The notes under the pieces were generated by a model. It did not search any database. It was not told the origin of the DNA and saw only the letters and a list, made by a program, of their open reading frames with translations. A program made the translations under genes and the position numbers. From Papaver somniferum (lineage: Eukaryota; Streptophyta; Magnoliopsida; Ranunculales; Papaveraceae), in the NCBI RefSeq assembly GCF_003573695.1, contig NW_020650971.1:1860984-1924983 (forward strand): 64,000 nucleotides of DNA, written 5' to 3'. Of this stretch, positions 24,395 through 36,171 are shown piece by piece (position 1 is the stretch's first letter; the number at the start of each line of letters is the position of its first letter).

Positions 24395-24760
24395 ATGTCT
24401 TTAGATTGTAAAGATGTCAACATGATTGGTAAGCCATCAATCAAGGAAAAAGAAAAATCTCCAGTTACTCCATCCCTGAAAAGAAAAAGGAGAAATACAA
24501 GAAAGCCAAGGGTTGTTCCATCTAACTCTCAAAAAATTTTCAATGTTCTTGATGAGTTCAAAGAAGTAAGAAGGGAGATTTGTGAAATAAAGGCTTATGT
24601 GTCAAAGTCTTTGGAAATTCAGAGGTCCCTGATTCGACCTTATCAGTCAAGACAGTTCGTTGGTATTGACTCTTATCTCCGCGAACCTTATGTTCCCATG
24701 GCTGTTGATGACAAGGAGTTCGGGAATGATAAAGAATTTATCAAAGGCATTGTCTCCTAG
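24395..24760 (+). CDS. Small basic ORF in the copia interior
   Basis: 121 codons from ATG (MSLDCKDVNMIGKPS). It has a basic run KRKRRNTRKPR near residue 29 that would suit a nuclear localisation signal or nucleic-acid binding, then a helix-prone segment (LDEFKEVRREICEIKAYV). It occupies the place of pol in this deleted element. No known domain is recognised; it may be a leftover of a longer 3' ORF. Confidence 0.35.
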   Translation: MSLDCKDVNMIGKPSIKEKEKSPVTPSLKRKRRNTRKPRVVPSNSQKIFNVLDEFKEVRREICEIKAYVSKSLEIQRSLIRPYQSRQFVGIDSYLREPYVPMAVDDKEFGNDKEFIKGIVS

Positions 24761-26129
24761 TATGTATTATTTTGGGTTTAGATGGAGAATAACTAGTGAT
24801 TTGGAATAGCAGTGATTGTGACTACACATAGCTATTATTTTCATCTTCATGTTTTTTAGGTTTTTTGGGTTTAAATTCTAAAAAATTATTTGAGGGATGA
24901 TTTTTGCAGTATTAATCTTTATGATTTTATATATTCCAATATTTTATGGGATATGTATGTTTGCGTCCGTGAACTTGAAGGTCCCATATCTTGTCAAAAG
25001 TAAAGTCGTTCATGAGTTAGTATTCACGTACTAATGAAAGGATGAACAGACTTTTGACAAATACAAAAGTTAAGCCTATATTGTTAATTCTTTGATGGAA
25101 GACAGGTTAAAATCTTTTATGGACAAGGATGATATCTATTATTGTTATGTAAATAATGATTTAAGATAGAATGAATCCTTGTATATTCCGCAGTATTGAT
25201 CTTCCATGATCCATTATGAATATACTGCAATACTCCATAAGTTGAGTATATGAACGGCTATGCTGATCATTTTCTAGTGGTTAAATTAGTCGTATGCTCC
25301 GTAAGTTCTCTTATGTTGAGCATAATCAATTAAATTGATCACTTTTCTGGTTTAACTTGGTTGTGTATTCCGATTAAATTAATCATGGGTTTACTTGTGA
25401 TTAATTTAATTGAGTTTTGGATATATATCATGGTTTTTGGTGTCCAACAAAAATCCTTCTTTTTTTCGAAATTAAGGTCGCTCATGTTGTTCTTTCGCGA
25501 ATGACATCTAATGGGGGAGAGTTCTTTTGAACTTTTGCTTAATGGTAATATCTTGAGAGGAGTGCGGCTGTGGAATATTAGAGGGGTTATCTTGTATCTT
25601 TAAACTCCTTGATGAATACATTTATCTTCGACTTTATGATTGCATCTAAATTAGTTGGTATGTATTCTTCTTTTAGTCTATGAAACGTCTCTTTTCGGAA
25701 ATTTCATTAGGATCCTGTTCTTGTACCTTTGCCAATTTTATTGACAAAAAGGGGGAGAATTAATATGTAATTCACACTACGTAAACATATGGTTTTCGGA
25801 TTATTGTGTAAGGGGGAGTGGTTTCCATGTGAGACGGAGTATTGATTAAGGGCGAGCGATACATATCACCATAGTATTATTGTCGAAGTTGTGATACAAT
25901 TAAACTTTTATATTATATAATAATACCATGAACTGTATAACAATGATCGAGAACTATGTTTTCTCATTGTTATAGCTACGGATCTTCAACAACGGTGATG
26001 CTAAACTTACAACCTTTGGGATCATTGGAGTACTTGGAAGTGATGAAGATTTCGAGTAATGTTGAAGATTAGACATGTGGAATAGGAGCTATTTAAGTTT
26101 CTTTATCTTTTTTGTATTCCATATGTATT
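24761..26129 (+). other. 3' non-coding interior of the copia element
   Basis: AT-rich with no gene. A purine tract, GACAAAAAGGGGGAGAATT, at about 25742 and another, GTAAGGGGGAGTGG, at about 25808 resemble those found before copia LTRs. 26125-26129 is GTATT, the left target duplication of the inserted solo LTR. Confidence 0.55.
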
Positions 26130-27703
26130 TATTAGGTTTGGAAACCTACAATAAAATACTGCAAGTGCATAGTGTCTAACTAGCAGAACAATGCCAAGTA
26201 CAGGTCTTTCCCACGAGGAGTGTGAAATACTACTACTAATTAATATCAAAACTAACTAATCGACAAGATGATGTTTGAACGATTTTCAGAAATTTGGAAC
26301 AAAATGAAATAATAATAATTCTATCAGTAAACGAAATGAGAGCGGGTTATTAGGATTTTCGGTTTCCACCAATTAATTATGCAAATTCTACTAGTCATTA
26401 AAAATATATTCCATGCATTTTCAAATATTGTTTCTCCGTTGTAATTTTCTTCGCTTCATGGGTAGTGATTCTAAAGCATTACCTATCAATCCTAAAGCAT
26501 ATCACGTCAAAGAACTTAACCAAAGCACGCCATATCAATTGAAAAGCATAAGTAATCAAGAAAATCACATGAACAATAAAATACCAAGCCATATGAATAA
26601 AAACTACTATTCATTCAAATCATTATTGAGCATATAAATGTAGAGTTTACACAATTAAATTGGTTTTTATCTAAACCCTAACATGACTCTAGCTAGACAT
26701 GGCTTTCTCAAAAGCCATAAACATATTAAAATCAAACTCTAGCTAATGAAAAATGAAGAATCGAAAACAAAACTTCAAAACCCTTCTCTACTTACGGCCC
26801 TGTGGCCGGGCTCTCCTCTCAAATAGTTGACACCCCTTCTTATAACCTTCCCTTTCTTTTATTTCATTAATCAAAGAATCAAAATAAATTATTCTATGAA
26901 AATATCTTGCATGCAAGTTGATGTCGTCATCAGTATCTTTCCCCAAATAGTATTGTCACCTCGTTCTTCCAATGAAATAATAATCTCTCCTTATTTCCAA
27001 AATCTCCTAAATGAAGAAAGAGTTACTTTATTTCCAAAATAATCTCACGTGTAAATATTCCTCAATTAATTCTTCACATGGCAAATAAATTATCTTTCCC
27101 GGTGGAATATATTTGTAATAAAGTAAGAAAGATAAAATACTCCCATTTTCAGTTTGCATGTGCCAATCCCACTTTGATTTCAATTCATTTGCTGCGTTTG
27201 TGCCTCGTCTATGAAACAATTTTGTGCTGCTGATATATATGGAGATACCAGGCCAGCTACATTTTGTCATTTTTTTCATTGTGGTTGTTGATATATGGAA
27301 ATACCAGGACAACCCCATTTCATAATTGTGGTTGCTGATACATGGAAATACCAGGCCAACCCGGCTGCTGATACATGGAAATACCAGGCCAGCATAATAA
27401 GTGCTGCTGATATATAGAAATACCAGGCCAACATAACTGATCATTGTCGTTGTTGATACATGGAAATACCAGGCCAACCAAATTTCATCATTGTGGTTGC
27501 TGATATATGGAAGTACCAGGCCAACCACATTTTTCCATTTTCGTCGCAAACACCATTCAGTCTCACATTTTGCTGTTTATTCGCTGGACGATCGAATTCA
27601 CTTGTACTTTCTACAAAAGCACTAAAATAGTATTAATAACTAAAATATTGTATCATAGCTAATATAAATATGGGTATAAAATGTAGCATATACATGCTTA
27701 TCA
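26130..27703 (-). mobile_element. Solo LTR related to the LARD-like element
   Basis: A 1574-bp segment inside the copia interior flanked by GTATT at 26125-26129 and 27704-27708. Its left end has ACTGCAAGTGCATAGTGTC with CCAAGTACAGGTC, clearly related to ACTGCAAGTGCACAGTGTC and GCAAGCACAGGTC at the left edge of the LTRs at 338 and 6786. Its right end is GCTTATCA, as theirs is ACTCATCA. The left terminus is TATTAG rather than TG, probably mutated. No interior or second LTR is present, so it is a solo LTR. Confidence 0.75.
27215..27525 (-). repeat. Minisatellite in the solo LTR
   Basis: Seven imperfect copies of a core close to TGCTGATATATGGAAATACC then AGGCCAAC, with spacers of variable length that often read CATTGTGGT. 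An open frame of 173 codons on minus results from this repeat and is not taken as a gene. Confidence 0.85.
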
Positions 27704-27744
27704 GTATTGGTAGTTTTTTCACTAAAATTGACAAAAAGGGAGAT

Positions 27745-30193
27745 TATTAGAGCATTGCTCGGTCGACCTCGCATGCGTTGCTATCTCAAGCATGTTTGTC
27801 AATGTTAGTGATCAAAACTATAAGTCTTGATTTCTAGTCTACTATAGCTACATCTCGGACTAGGATAGAAGTGTAGTTGAGCTCAAGAACTTCATGGCGA
27901 TTCATCATACAAGACGAAGATCTACTCAAGGAACCGGTGGAAATTCATCAACAAAAAGATATGTGGAGACTTGAACTTATCTATCATTCACAAGTCTACT
28001 ATCTCTATCTCCTACTCCTTGAGACAAAAGTCGTATGCTATATAGACTTTGATTATACACATTTGGTATTTCGAGCCGAGTATATCTCGCCTATCTATAT
28101 CTCGAAATATTTGTTGGTAAGCTTTTCGCTTCGATCAAGTTTATCTTTACCTAGTGACGAAAGTCATGTTATGTTTCAATCACTTTGAAAATTGCTTTAA
28201 CGAGAAATGGTGTAACAACTGTATAACGTCCTCTAAGAATGTTTTAATGATTGGAATGAGAGTTTAGATTACATAACCAATGATGGATATAATCATTTTT
28301 GTGGAAACACATATATGTATAAGTCCTATTCCTTGAACCAAAGTTTGCGAACTTTGTTGATCAAGAGAACCGGAAGAATGGCGCAAGCCAAGTCCGCAAA
28401 CTCCGTCCCCGAACTGCCGAAGTTCTCTAACCCGAGAATTTCTGATGGAGTTGGAAAACTAGACTAGTCCGTGAACTCAGTCCGTGAACCCAGTCCGCGA
28501 ACCGGAGAAGTTCTCATACCTGAGAATTTCTGCTGGAGTTTGCAAACTCTGCCCGGTAACTTAAGTTCGCGAACCCAGTCTGCAAACTTGAGGAGGTTAT
28601 ATATCTAAAGATGATTTCTGAACTTAAACTTTAAAAGACTAAGGAATGCAGTTTGCAAACCGTGGCTATAAAAGTTCATGAACCGATTCAAGTGAATCAA
28701 ATCATCTTTTCTTCAATTGTGTCTGTGTAGTACATGAGATTTCCTTGCAATTGAACAACTCTTTAACTAGTTCGTTTGAAGTCAATTGAACTAGTTATGG
28801 TGAAGAAGAACATGGTTGATATGAAATTCTCATATGGCTAACCATTTGGTTGACTATTGTTGAACCAAAAAATATACACGTTTGGGTACGGTTACACAAA
28901 CCTAGAAGCGTATATTTCATTTGTGTATAACAAGCTAAGTTTTCGATCTGACGGTTGAGAAATATTAGCTTGAATCTAACGGTGAATATTGAATGCTTTG
29001 TTACTAAGCTAATATTGATTGCAAACCCTGATTTGAAATAATATATAAAGGAGACATCTAGCACTTGAGAAAAATAGCCCCACACCTCTCGTGTGATACT
29101 AGTTCTCTTGCTAGAGTCGATTCTCCTTTAACCTTTGGTTTTCTTCTCTAAAACCAGGATAAAGACTTAAAAACTTCATTAGGATTGTGAAGCCAGACCG
29201 ATACTACTTTATCGTAGTTGTGTGATCTGATCTTGCATCTTCTATCGTACGTGTACAATCGAAACGATTGGATTGAGATTGATATCTCCGATAGGCAAGA
29301 TATAGAAATCACAAACATCTTCGTCTCATTTTTTGTGATTCCACAACGTCCTCTTCGTTTAAATACAAGTAAGACTGTTGGGAGGTGATTAATTAATCTA
29401 GGCTGTTCTTCGGGAATATAAGACTGGGTTATCAATTGGTTCCTGTTCACCTTGATTATATATCAAAAGACGGAACAAAAAACTTTAGGGTCTTTCTGTG
29501 GGAGACATGTTGATCCTTTGATAGACTTGTCTGTGTGAGACAAATTTGTTTATTGTTAAGCCTGCGATTTTGGATCGTAGCAACTCTTAGTTGTGGGTGA
29601 GATCAGCTAAGGGAATCAACTGCGTAGTATCCTGCTGGGATCAGAGACGTAGGGAACGCAACTGTACCTTGGATCAGTTGGAGATTGATTGGGGTTCAAC
29701 TACAGTCCAGTCCGAAGTTAGCTTGGAGTAGGCTAGTGTCTGTAATGGCTTAATACAGTGTGTTTTCAATCTAGAATAGGTCCCGAGTTTTTCTGCATTT
29801 GCGGTTTCCTCGTTAACAAAATTCTGGTGTCTGTGTTATTTCAATTTCCGCATTATATTATTTTATCTTTATAATTGAAATAATGCAGGTTGTGCGTTAA
29901 GATCATCAATTAGAATAATCCAATCTTTGGTTGTTGATTATCATTGATTGATCCTTGGATATTGGTATTTGGTACCTTCTAAGTTATTCCTTGTGTTTGA
30001 TTGAGGACTCGCTGATTTCTATTAGCTCGAGTAAATAAAAAAAAAGAGAGAGATATTAACTCCTCAATATACGTACTGTAATCTAGATTGAGTCTGACTA
30101 TCTAGTTGATTCTTTAGCAAAGTATATTGGAGTTAGTCCATACAGATTGCTAAGCGAAATATTGGGTGGTGTTGTTAGACCCCCGCTTTTTCA
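27745..30193 (+). repeat. 3' LTR of the nested copia element
   Basis: Direct copy of 20054-22485. Its first bases are TATTAG where the 5' LTR has TGTTAG. It ends CCCCGCTTTTTCA followed by AGTTA, the target duplication. The part from 29714 on is also the start of the segmental duplication found at 39907. Confidence 0.9.
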
Positions 30194-30923
30194 AGTTAAT
30201 TTAGCAAATATTGTATTTATGTGAATAAATCACAATTTATCTTAAGAAGGAATTAAAAGATATCACAAATATTTTAATATGGTAATCAAATATGTTTGGA
30301 GTAATAGCTATCTTGTGTAGATAAGGAAACATCAAAAACATGACTAAGAAAGGCCTCTAGTCACGTAATTAGGCTCAAGTCTATGAACCGTTACAAACAG
30401 TTCGTGGATTGGTTCCTACTAACAAACTGCAACACTTTCAGCAACGCTTATAACTATTAATTTAATAAATCACTCGTAACTTCATCGTTATAACTCAGAA
30501 ATGAGTGATTCTTGGCTCATTGAATTGGTAAGATCATTCAGTATAACATGAGAACCTTTCCAGGGATACAAGTTAGTGTCACAAAATTCGTGTCTCAAAT
30601 AACCTCGAGTATATATATACATAAATGTACATTTACCGTCATAGGAATTTTTCCATAGAGTGAGCATTGTTTCGATAGATTAAAAAGGTAGAATTGAACA
30701 AGAATCCATTTGAAATCAATTACCACATATCTTTTTTTATGAAGTCCTCGTTGATGTCTTCTTGTAGTCTTCAATATTCATCCTTCAAGGATGGTTCTTC
30801 TTAGACCTGATCTGGTCCGAAACTATTTTTAGTATACTAAATCAAGAATGCGTTTTGGAAACAAATTTGAAAACTATCTTGACATACCAACGCTAGTGGG
30901 TTCAACCGATCAATGCTCTAACA

Positions 30924-31390
30924 CAGTCATTGTGAATATGACTACTTCAGTAACTCCTACTTAATGAGCCAAATAATGAGGCATTCCCTAACAACTCTCT
31001 TATTCTTCTTCTTCTTCTTCTTCTTCTTCTTATTTTCTTAATGCTTTTGTATTTTTTTCTTGAGATCTCTCTTCTACTTTTTTTTGTTCTCGGGAATACT
31101 ATGATATCGATGTGTTTTAGCACCCAAATAAACCCTTATCGCCAGTCAACTTATAATAGATTAGCCCATAACATAAACAAGATATGTATTCCAATTTTTT
31201 CATGTTGGTCCATCTACCGGGAGGTAATCAGTTTCATCTTGAGGATATTCAAGTTCAATGACATGTTGGTCATTTTGAATTATTTTCGCAAATCGATTTC
31301 TGATATTTTTTATTTTTAAAAGTCAAAAAATAACTCGTGGTATCCAAACAGACTTCGTCTCCAAATTGGTTTGGCCATAAAAAATGTTGG
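30924..31390. repeat. Spacer with TTC microsatellite
   Basis: A run of about nine TTC units lies at 31003-31030, with a longer counterpart at 41184-41213 in the other copy. No gene is seen. A small frame starting MLLYFFLEISLLLFF is hydrophobic but has no supporting context. Confidence 0.6.
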
Positions 31391-32405
31391 TGCCAAATAT
31401 TAGGCTAACCCCTATGGTCTTCTAATCTAGCAGCTAGATTGATCATCCACGTCAGCTAGGGAAACCTCCTAAGTCCTATGGCATGGGGAATCTAGCAGCG
31501 AAATGCTGAATAGTTCAGCATCGAACGTTGAACAATACAGCTACGTCAGCGCCCAGGTGAACGCCGAACCGAACAATGCTTGACTTGGTCAGCTACGTTG
31601 ATAGCACTGAACTTTTCAACACCTAAGAATCGGGTTTTCTTCCATGCATAAGCCCTTCTCCCTCAGTTCTTCCCCATTTCATTTCTTCACTCAAACACCC
31701 AAAAATGCATGTTGAAGATCAATGATTTTAGAAATTTGTTTCTTAAATCCTTTCGTGGGTTTGTTCTCCATATAATTCTCGATCGTTTGAGAGTATTTTC
31801 ATTCAATTCCGTCCACGAAATTGATTGAGGTAGGGATTTAAAATTTTAGGGTTCTTTTTTTTTTGATTTTTGATTATGATGAAAATTTGATGAAATTGAT
31901 GATTGATAGTTGATACAATGCATGATTTAGATGATATGTTTACGTGATTTAAATGATATGGATTGAAATTCATTTTTAGAATTTTTGGGATTTAATTTGA
32001 TTATTTGTTATAAACAAAAAAATGAAATTTTGATAATTTGATTATTTGTATGATGAAAATGAATGATAATGATAATTTAGTTTATATGGATGAATTGCTA
32101 ATGATAATTTAGTTTGTCTGGATGAATTTCTAATGATCTAAGTTTGGGATGAAAATATAGCTGTTAGACAAAGCGCTGAACCAAACAGTGCTGAACAAAA
32201 CAACGCTTTAGCTAACAGCCGCAAGATAAAAAACTAGCCATTAATTTCAACGGCAGGGAATGCAGCGTTGTACCATTCCGCGCTGCAGCGCTGCACCATT
32301 CAGCGCTGATCAATCCCATCCGTTAGATCAAATATGACCGTTGAATCTCAACGGTTCTGATTTAGTGGACGTTTGAAACCTCAACAGCTATATTTTCAGG
32401 CTACC
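31391..32405. mobile_element. 5' part of a PIF/Harbinger-type element, with palindromic GCTGAA motifs
   Basis: Upstream of the ORF1 gene the sequence has a 17-bp palindrome AATCTAGCAGCTAGATT (31421-31437) and several words of the form GCTGAATNNTTCAGC or GCGCTGAAC (about 31500-31560, 32170-32210, 32265-32310). The same motifs recur at 44030-44200 beyond the second gene copy, so they are subterminal repeats of one element. Exact termini and target duplication were not resolved. Confidence 0.5.
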
Positions 32406-32513
32406 CTATAAATAGAGAACTACTTCTCCTTCATCCCTCATACCAAAATCAATTGATTATCTTCTTCATTGATTATCTTCTTCTTCATCACATAATTTTG
32501 TTCATACAAAATT

Positions 32514-33462
32514 ATGGCACACTTTACTACAATTGAAGATGAGGCACTAATTTATGGTTGGGTTATAGCAAGCAACGATCCGATTCATTGAAAAGATAAA
32601 AAAAGGTGTGGTATTTTGGAGGAAGATTATTGAAGAGTACGATAAAAGAAAAGTCCCTAATGGTACCACAAGAGATAAAAAGCCATTGCAAACAAGGTGC
32701 AACACATTGAGAACCGAAGTGAAAAGATATCTTTCACATGTTAGGCCCTACTTCCGAAACAAACCTTCAGGGTTAGGTGAACAAGATTATGTAAGTACCT
32801 CAAAAAAAATTTTTGATGTTTTCTTTCTTCCATTTTGATCTCTTTCTTTCTTTTTCTAAATTTTTCCTTTCATTCTTTGTCTAATAAATTTTTTTCTTCC
32901 CAGTATCTTCTTGGACAAAAGAATTATGAAGCAGAGGTTGGAAGACAATGGAAGACGAATTTGGAATTGGTTTTCCAGATGCTGAAGACCTATCAACCCG
33001 ACTACAACCCAGCGGTGAATAATGATGATGGAGCTGGTACTTCCACTCAACCTACTCAACAGACTCAAGCTACTCAAGACAATGAAGCTGATAATATGGA
33101 TGAAGATTTGGAAAATATGGCAAGGTTTGGTAGCTCCTCATCTACTCATAATTCTGAAACCTCAGACATATCTCGTAAAAGACGTTATTTCGAACAAACA
33201 GATGACGTTCGAAGTGGAGGGAGAGATCAAGCAAAGAAAAGGGCTTGTGAGGCTAAAGAATCGCAGAAAGTAGATGAAAAAAATGGATAAACTCATCAAA
33301 CTTCTTGAAACTGCACAAGCACACAGGGAGGCCAAGTATGAAACAGAGGAAGAGTACCTGAAGAAGAACATGGAAAACTCTACAATCTTGGCACAAACAC
33401 AACAAAGAGAAGATGACATGAAAGAAAAATTGTGGTGGGGGTTCAAATATATCTCATCTTAG
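32514..33462 (+). pseudogene. PIF/Harbinger ORF1-type SANT/trihelix gene, copy A
   Basis: Two exons: 32514-32790, donor GTAAGT, and from 32904 after a pyrimidine tract ending CAG. The product begins MAHFTTIEDEALIYGWV and has VVFWRKIIEEYDKRK and LQTRCNTLRTEVKRY, the Myb/SANT-like pattern of ORF1 proteins carried with PIF/Harbinger transposases and their domesticated relatives. Exon 2 has a Gln/Thr linker, a basic block (RKRRYFEQ) and a coiled coil (ETAQAHREAKYETEEEYL). Breaks: a TGA near 32589, an extra A near 32600, a frame shift in the A run near 33283, and loss of the C-terminus where homology stops at 33422. A TATA box lies at 32407. No DDE transposase gene is near. Confidence 0.8.
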
Positions 33463-36171
33463 TCTTCGTTAATATTTTACCGTGTGTAATTCTTTTTTTT
33501 TGTTGGTCACGCCCCGCGCGCGGTTATCTAGTTTTATGGAGCTAACCACTAGGACTTTTTAAAGTTTTTTTTATGATTCGCGCTGCAGACTTGCAGGTGA
33601 GGTGATGTATAGCCCCACCGATTGCTATAAAGCTTAGGAAACAATTCAGAATTGGTTATTGGGTAAGCGACATATGATATATTTGCATCAGGAAAAAGGT
33701 ACTACTACTTTATAACTTCTTTTGTAGAAACTTTCAATATCTCGTCGGAACAAAAAAAAAATTGCATAAATTTATCCATATCCTATACTAATTTCTGGGT
33801 CCGTCCCTGATGAAAACCCCCCAGCTCTCGAAAACAGTTCCCACTTTGCCTTACGCTCATCTATTTTGCCAAAGATAGCTTAAGAATATAAACCAAATGA
33901 CAATTTCTTTTAGAGAATTTTGGAGTAAAACATTATGAAAACTAGATGGATATATCTCAATCTCTCTTGAAATGGTTTTTGGTGGATTTGAAGTAGAGAG
34001 TAGAGACACTAGACAGTTGGTTATGGTCCTACTTTTACGAAGAAGATGATTCGATGAAAGAAGATAAATTTGTGGATGTCATGTGTGATTTTCTTCTTCT
34101 TAAATTAATGTTTGGATTTTTGTTTGAATGTATGACAAAATGATCTTCGAAATAAGTTTGTTTGTTTGATGATAAGATTAAGTGATGGACATTTATAGTT
34201 TACCACCTCTTATCCTAGGTAACAGTAGATAACTAGTTGTGTCTAACAGTTGTGGACTCTGTGTAATAAGAAGCTTCAACTTGGTTATTGTACTATTCAT
34301 TTTGTTCCTTTTAATGTGGAATTTAGAAGCAAAATTTATCTGATTTGATCCTTGACGGACTTACAGATATATATGAGTAGCATCATGGAGAACAGCCTCG
34401 TACAAATATTGTCAATGTTAATCAAGCTCCTAATTTATCTGGTAATACCTCGTACAAATGTTGTCAATGTTAATCAAGCTCCTAACCCACAGTACGAACA
34501 AGCACGCAGATGGCATTCTGAAGAAAATATTGAATGGGAAAAGTAAGTAATACTTTCAGATTTTAATTAATTTTTTGTGGTGTTATAATTTTAATATGCT
34601 ACACAAATTAATTTAACAAATTTTATTTTTTTTAAGTTTTTTCTTCTTGGTAAAAGTCAACCTTAGTCAAGGATCATTAAAGATAAAAGACCAAAGTCTT
34701 TAGTGCCGTGTACGCCCAAGTCCCACTAAAAGTACACCCAACTAAAAAGGTGAAAAAAAAAGAAAGAAAAGAAACAAACGCGTGTTTTAATGTGAACATT
34801 GTAAACATAGTTTTCTCCTCAAGAGTAGATCTAGCGTATTTTGTTCCTTCACCCCCCATCTCTATCTTAGGTAGAAGATTTATCCTCCATCTGATATTTT
34901 GGCATAAAATTAGGGGTTATTCATTGAAGTTTTTTTCTATAATTTTGGAAATATCTCTGCATCGCCGTAGGATGATGGTGTTGATTATATTCAAAAGAAA
35001 TGGGAGAAGAATATCAAGCGGTAATAATCTCGGTCAAAAAACTTTCGATTTGAACCCTAACAATTTTGGGCGGGATGAAAATCAAAAGAAAATCCTTTTG
35101 GGCGGGGATTATTCCCACTTGGTGTTGTTTTGGAATAGCTATAAATCTCAACCCTAAAATCAGTTAAGAGATGTTAAGAGATATATCTTTTTGGGGAATT
35201 ATCAAAGATCAAAAACAGCAAGGTATATATTTTCTATGCTTATTTGTAGCTAAATAGTTTTTGGTTTTTGATTTGGAAGATGCACGAGTTCATATTAGAC
35301 TCTTTGATTGAATCTGAAATTGGGGTTACATAGGATTGATCTAGTTTTGTAACAATACAATCTTATTAAACTATCTTTGATTGAAAAGACTCATGGGTCA
35401 CATATTAGATTGATTATCTTATAATATAATCTTATGCTTGTCTCTATCTTAATAACTTTTGACTTTTGATTGAAAAGATTCAGACCATCTTTGATTGAAT
35501 CTGGGTTACTCAGGATTGTTATATTTTTGTAATAGCAAGTGGTATTTGGATTTGATTATGGTGTATACTGGGTGTTTGTGTGTTTAAAACCTTTGGGTCT
35601 AAACATTTCTATCACTGTAACCCTAATTAGACTGGCCTTTTTATGAGAAAATTGGTTTAGGGGGAGTCTATTCATGTTGATTTGATCGAATTTAATATGG
35701 GTTTGGTTTTTAGAACCAATTAAACATGATATAATGGGTTTAATTAAGCTGATCTTGTGTAATTTTTACTGAATTTGAATGTATTGTTTTGTTTTTTCTG
35801 TTTGATATATGAATAAGTTCATAAATTGTCAAATTTAATGATATCTCACTTTCAATGATAATATATGCACTTTTTTGGGGTTACTTTTACTAATTTAACC
35901 TGCTTTCTTTTAAGGACTACAATGTTTATGTATGCTTCATTTTGGTTTATAGATACATATATCAAATAATTTGTGTGAATATAAGTGTATAACTAGTGTG
36001 TAAATGCTACTGATAACATTCATACCCAATTCTATCTGATTAATCTAGTGTGTTTTTCATTTTTATCGTATTGTTCAGTGAAGAATAAACTCAGTGAAGC
36101 AACTTCTTGGTTAATTTTTCCCTTTCATCGTATTGTTCATCTCTTCATCATAAGCATTATCACCATTACCA
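33423..36171. other. Spacer between copy A and the CACTA gene
   Basis: Mostly AT-rich without genes. Two copies of a unit (CCTCGTACAAATNTTGTCAA, continuing TGTTAATCAAGCTCCTA) stand in tandem at about 34397-34485, followed by a frame reading QYEQARRWHSEENIEWEK to a GTAAGT donor. This could be an exon relic of a transposon gene. The 5' end of the CACTA element should lie somewhere here but was not identified. Confidence 0.4.

Larger units (their letters stand above)
20054..30193 (+). mobile_element. Gag-only Ty1/copia element nested in an LTR of its own family
   Basis: LTRs at 20054-22485 and 27745-30193 are direct repeats of about 2.4 kb, diverged by many substitutions and several indels. The perfect target duplication AGTTA is at 20049-20053 and 30194-30198. 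An initiator-Met-type primer site follows the first LTR and a purine tract, ACAAAAAGGGAGA, precedes the second. The interior has a broken gag, no protease, integrase or reverse transcriptase, and a later solo-LTR insertion (26130-27703). It is non-autonomous. Confidence 0.92.
18663..30923 (-). mobile_element. Old solo Ty1/copia LTR, interrupted by a nested element
   Basis: Joining 18663-20053 to 30199-30923 gives about 2.1 kb. On minus it begins TGTTAGAGCATTG and ends CCGCGTTTTCA. It is a diverged copy of the LTR at 20054-22485 in reverse orientation: for example 18690-18720 complements the LTR end at 22430-22480. A perfect 5-bp target duplication CAGTC flanks it at 18658-18662 and 30924-30928, so it is a solo LTR from one insertion. 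The copia element at 20054-30193 interrupts it. Confidence 0.85.
29714..33422 (+). repeat. Segmental duplication, copy A
   Basis: Colinear with 39907-43599. It includes the end of the copia LTR, the target duplication AGTTA, the rest of the old solo LTR, a TTC microsatellite near 31003 and the PIF-type ORF1 gene. The left break falls inside the copia LTR and the right break inside the ORF1 coding region (after GACATGAA). The copies differ by scattered substitutions and small indels. Confidence 0.9.

Noticed and set aside
27028..27549. 173-codon frame on minus
   Set aside because: It is a translation of the minisatellite inside a solo LTR and has no domain.
33547..33580. CACTAGGAC start as the 5' end of the CACTA element
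   Set aside because: It shares only CACTAG with the 3' end at 39389, has no matching 3-bp target duplication, and the flanks do not fit a single insertion.
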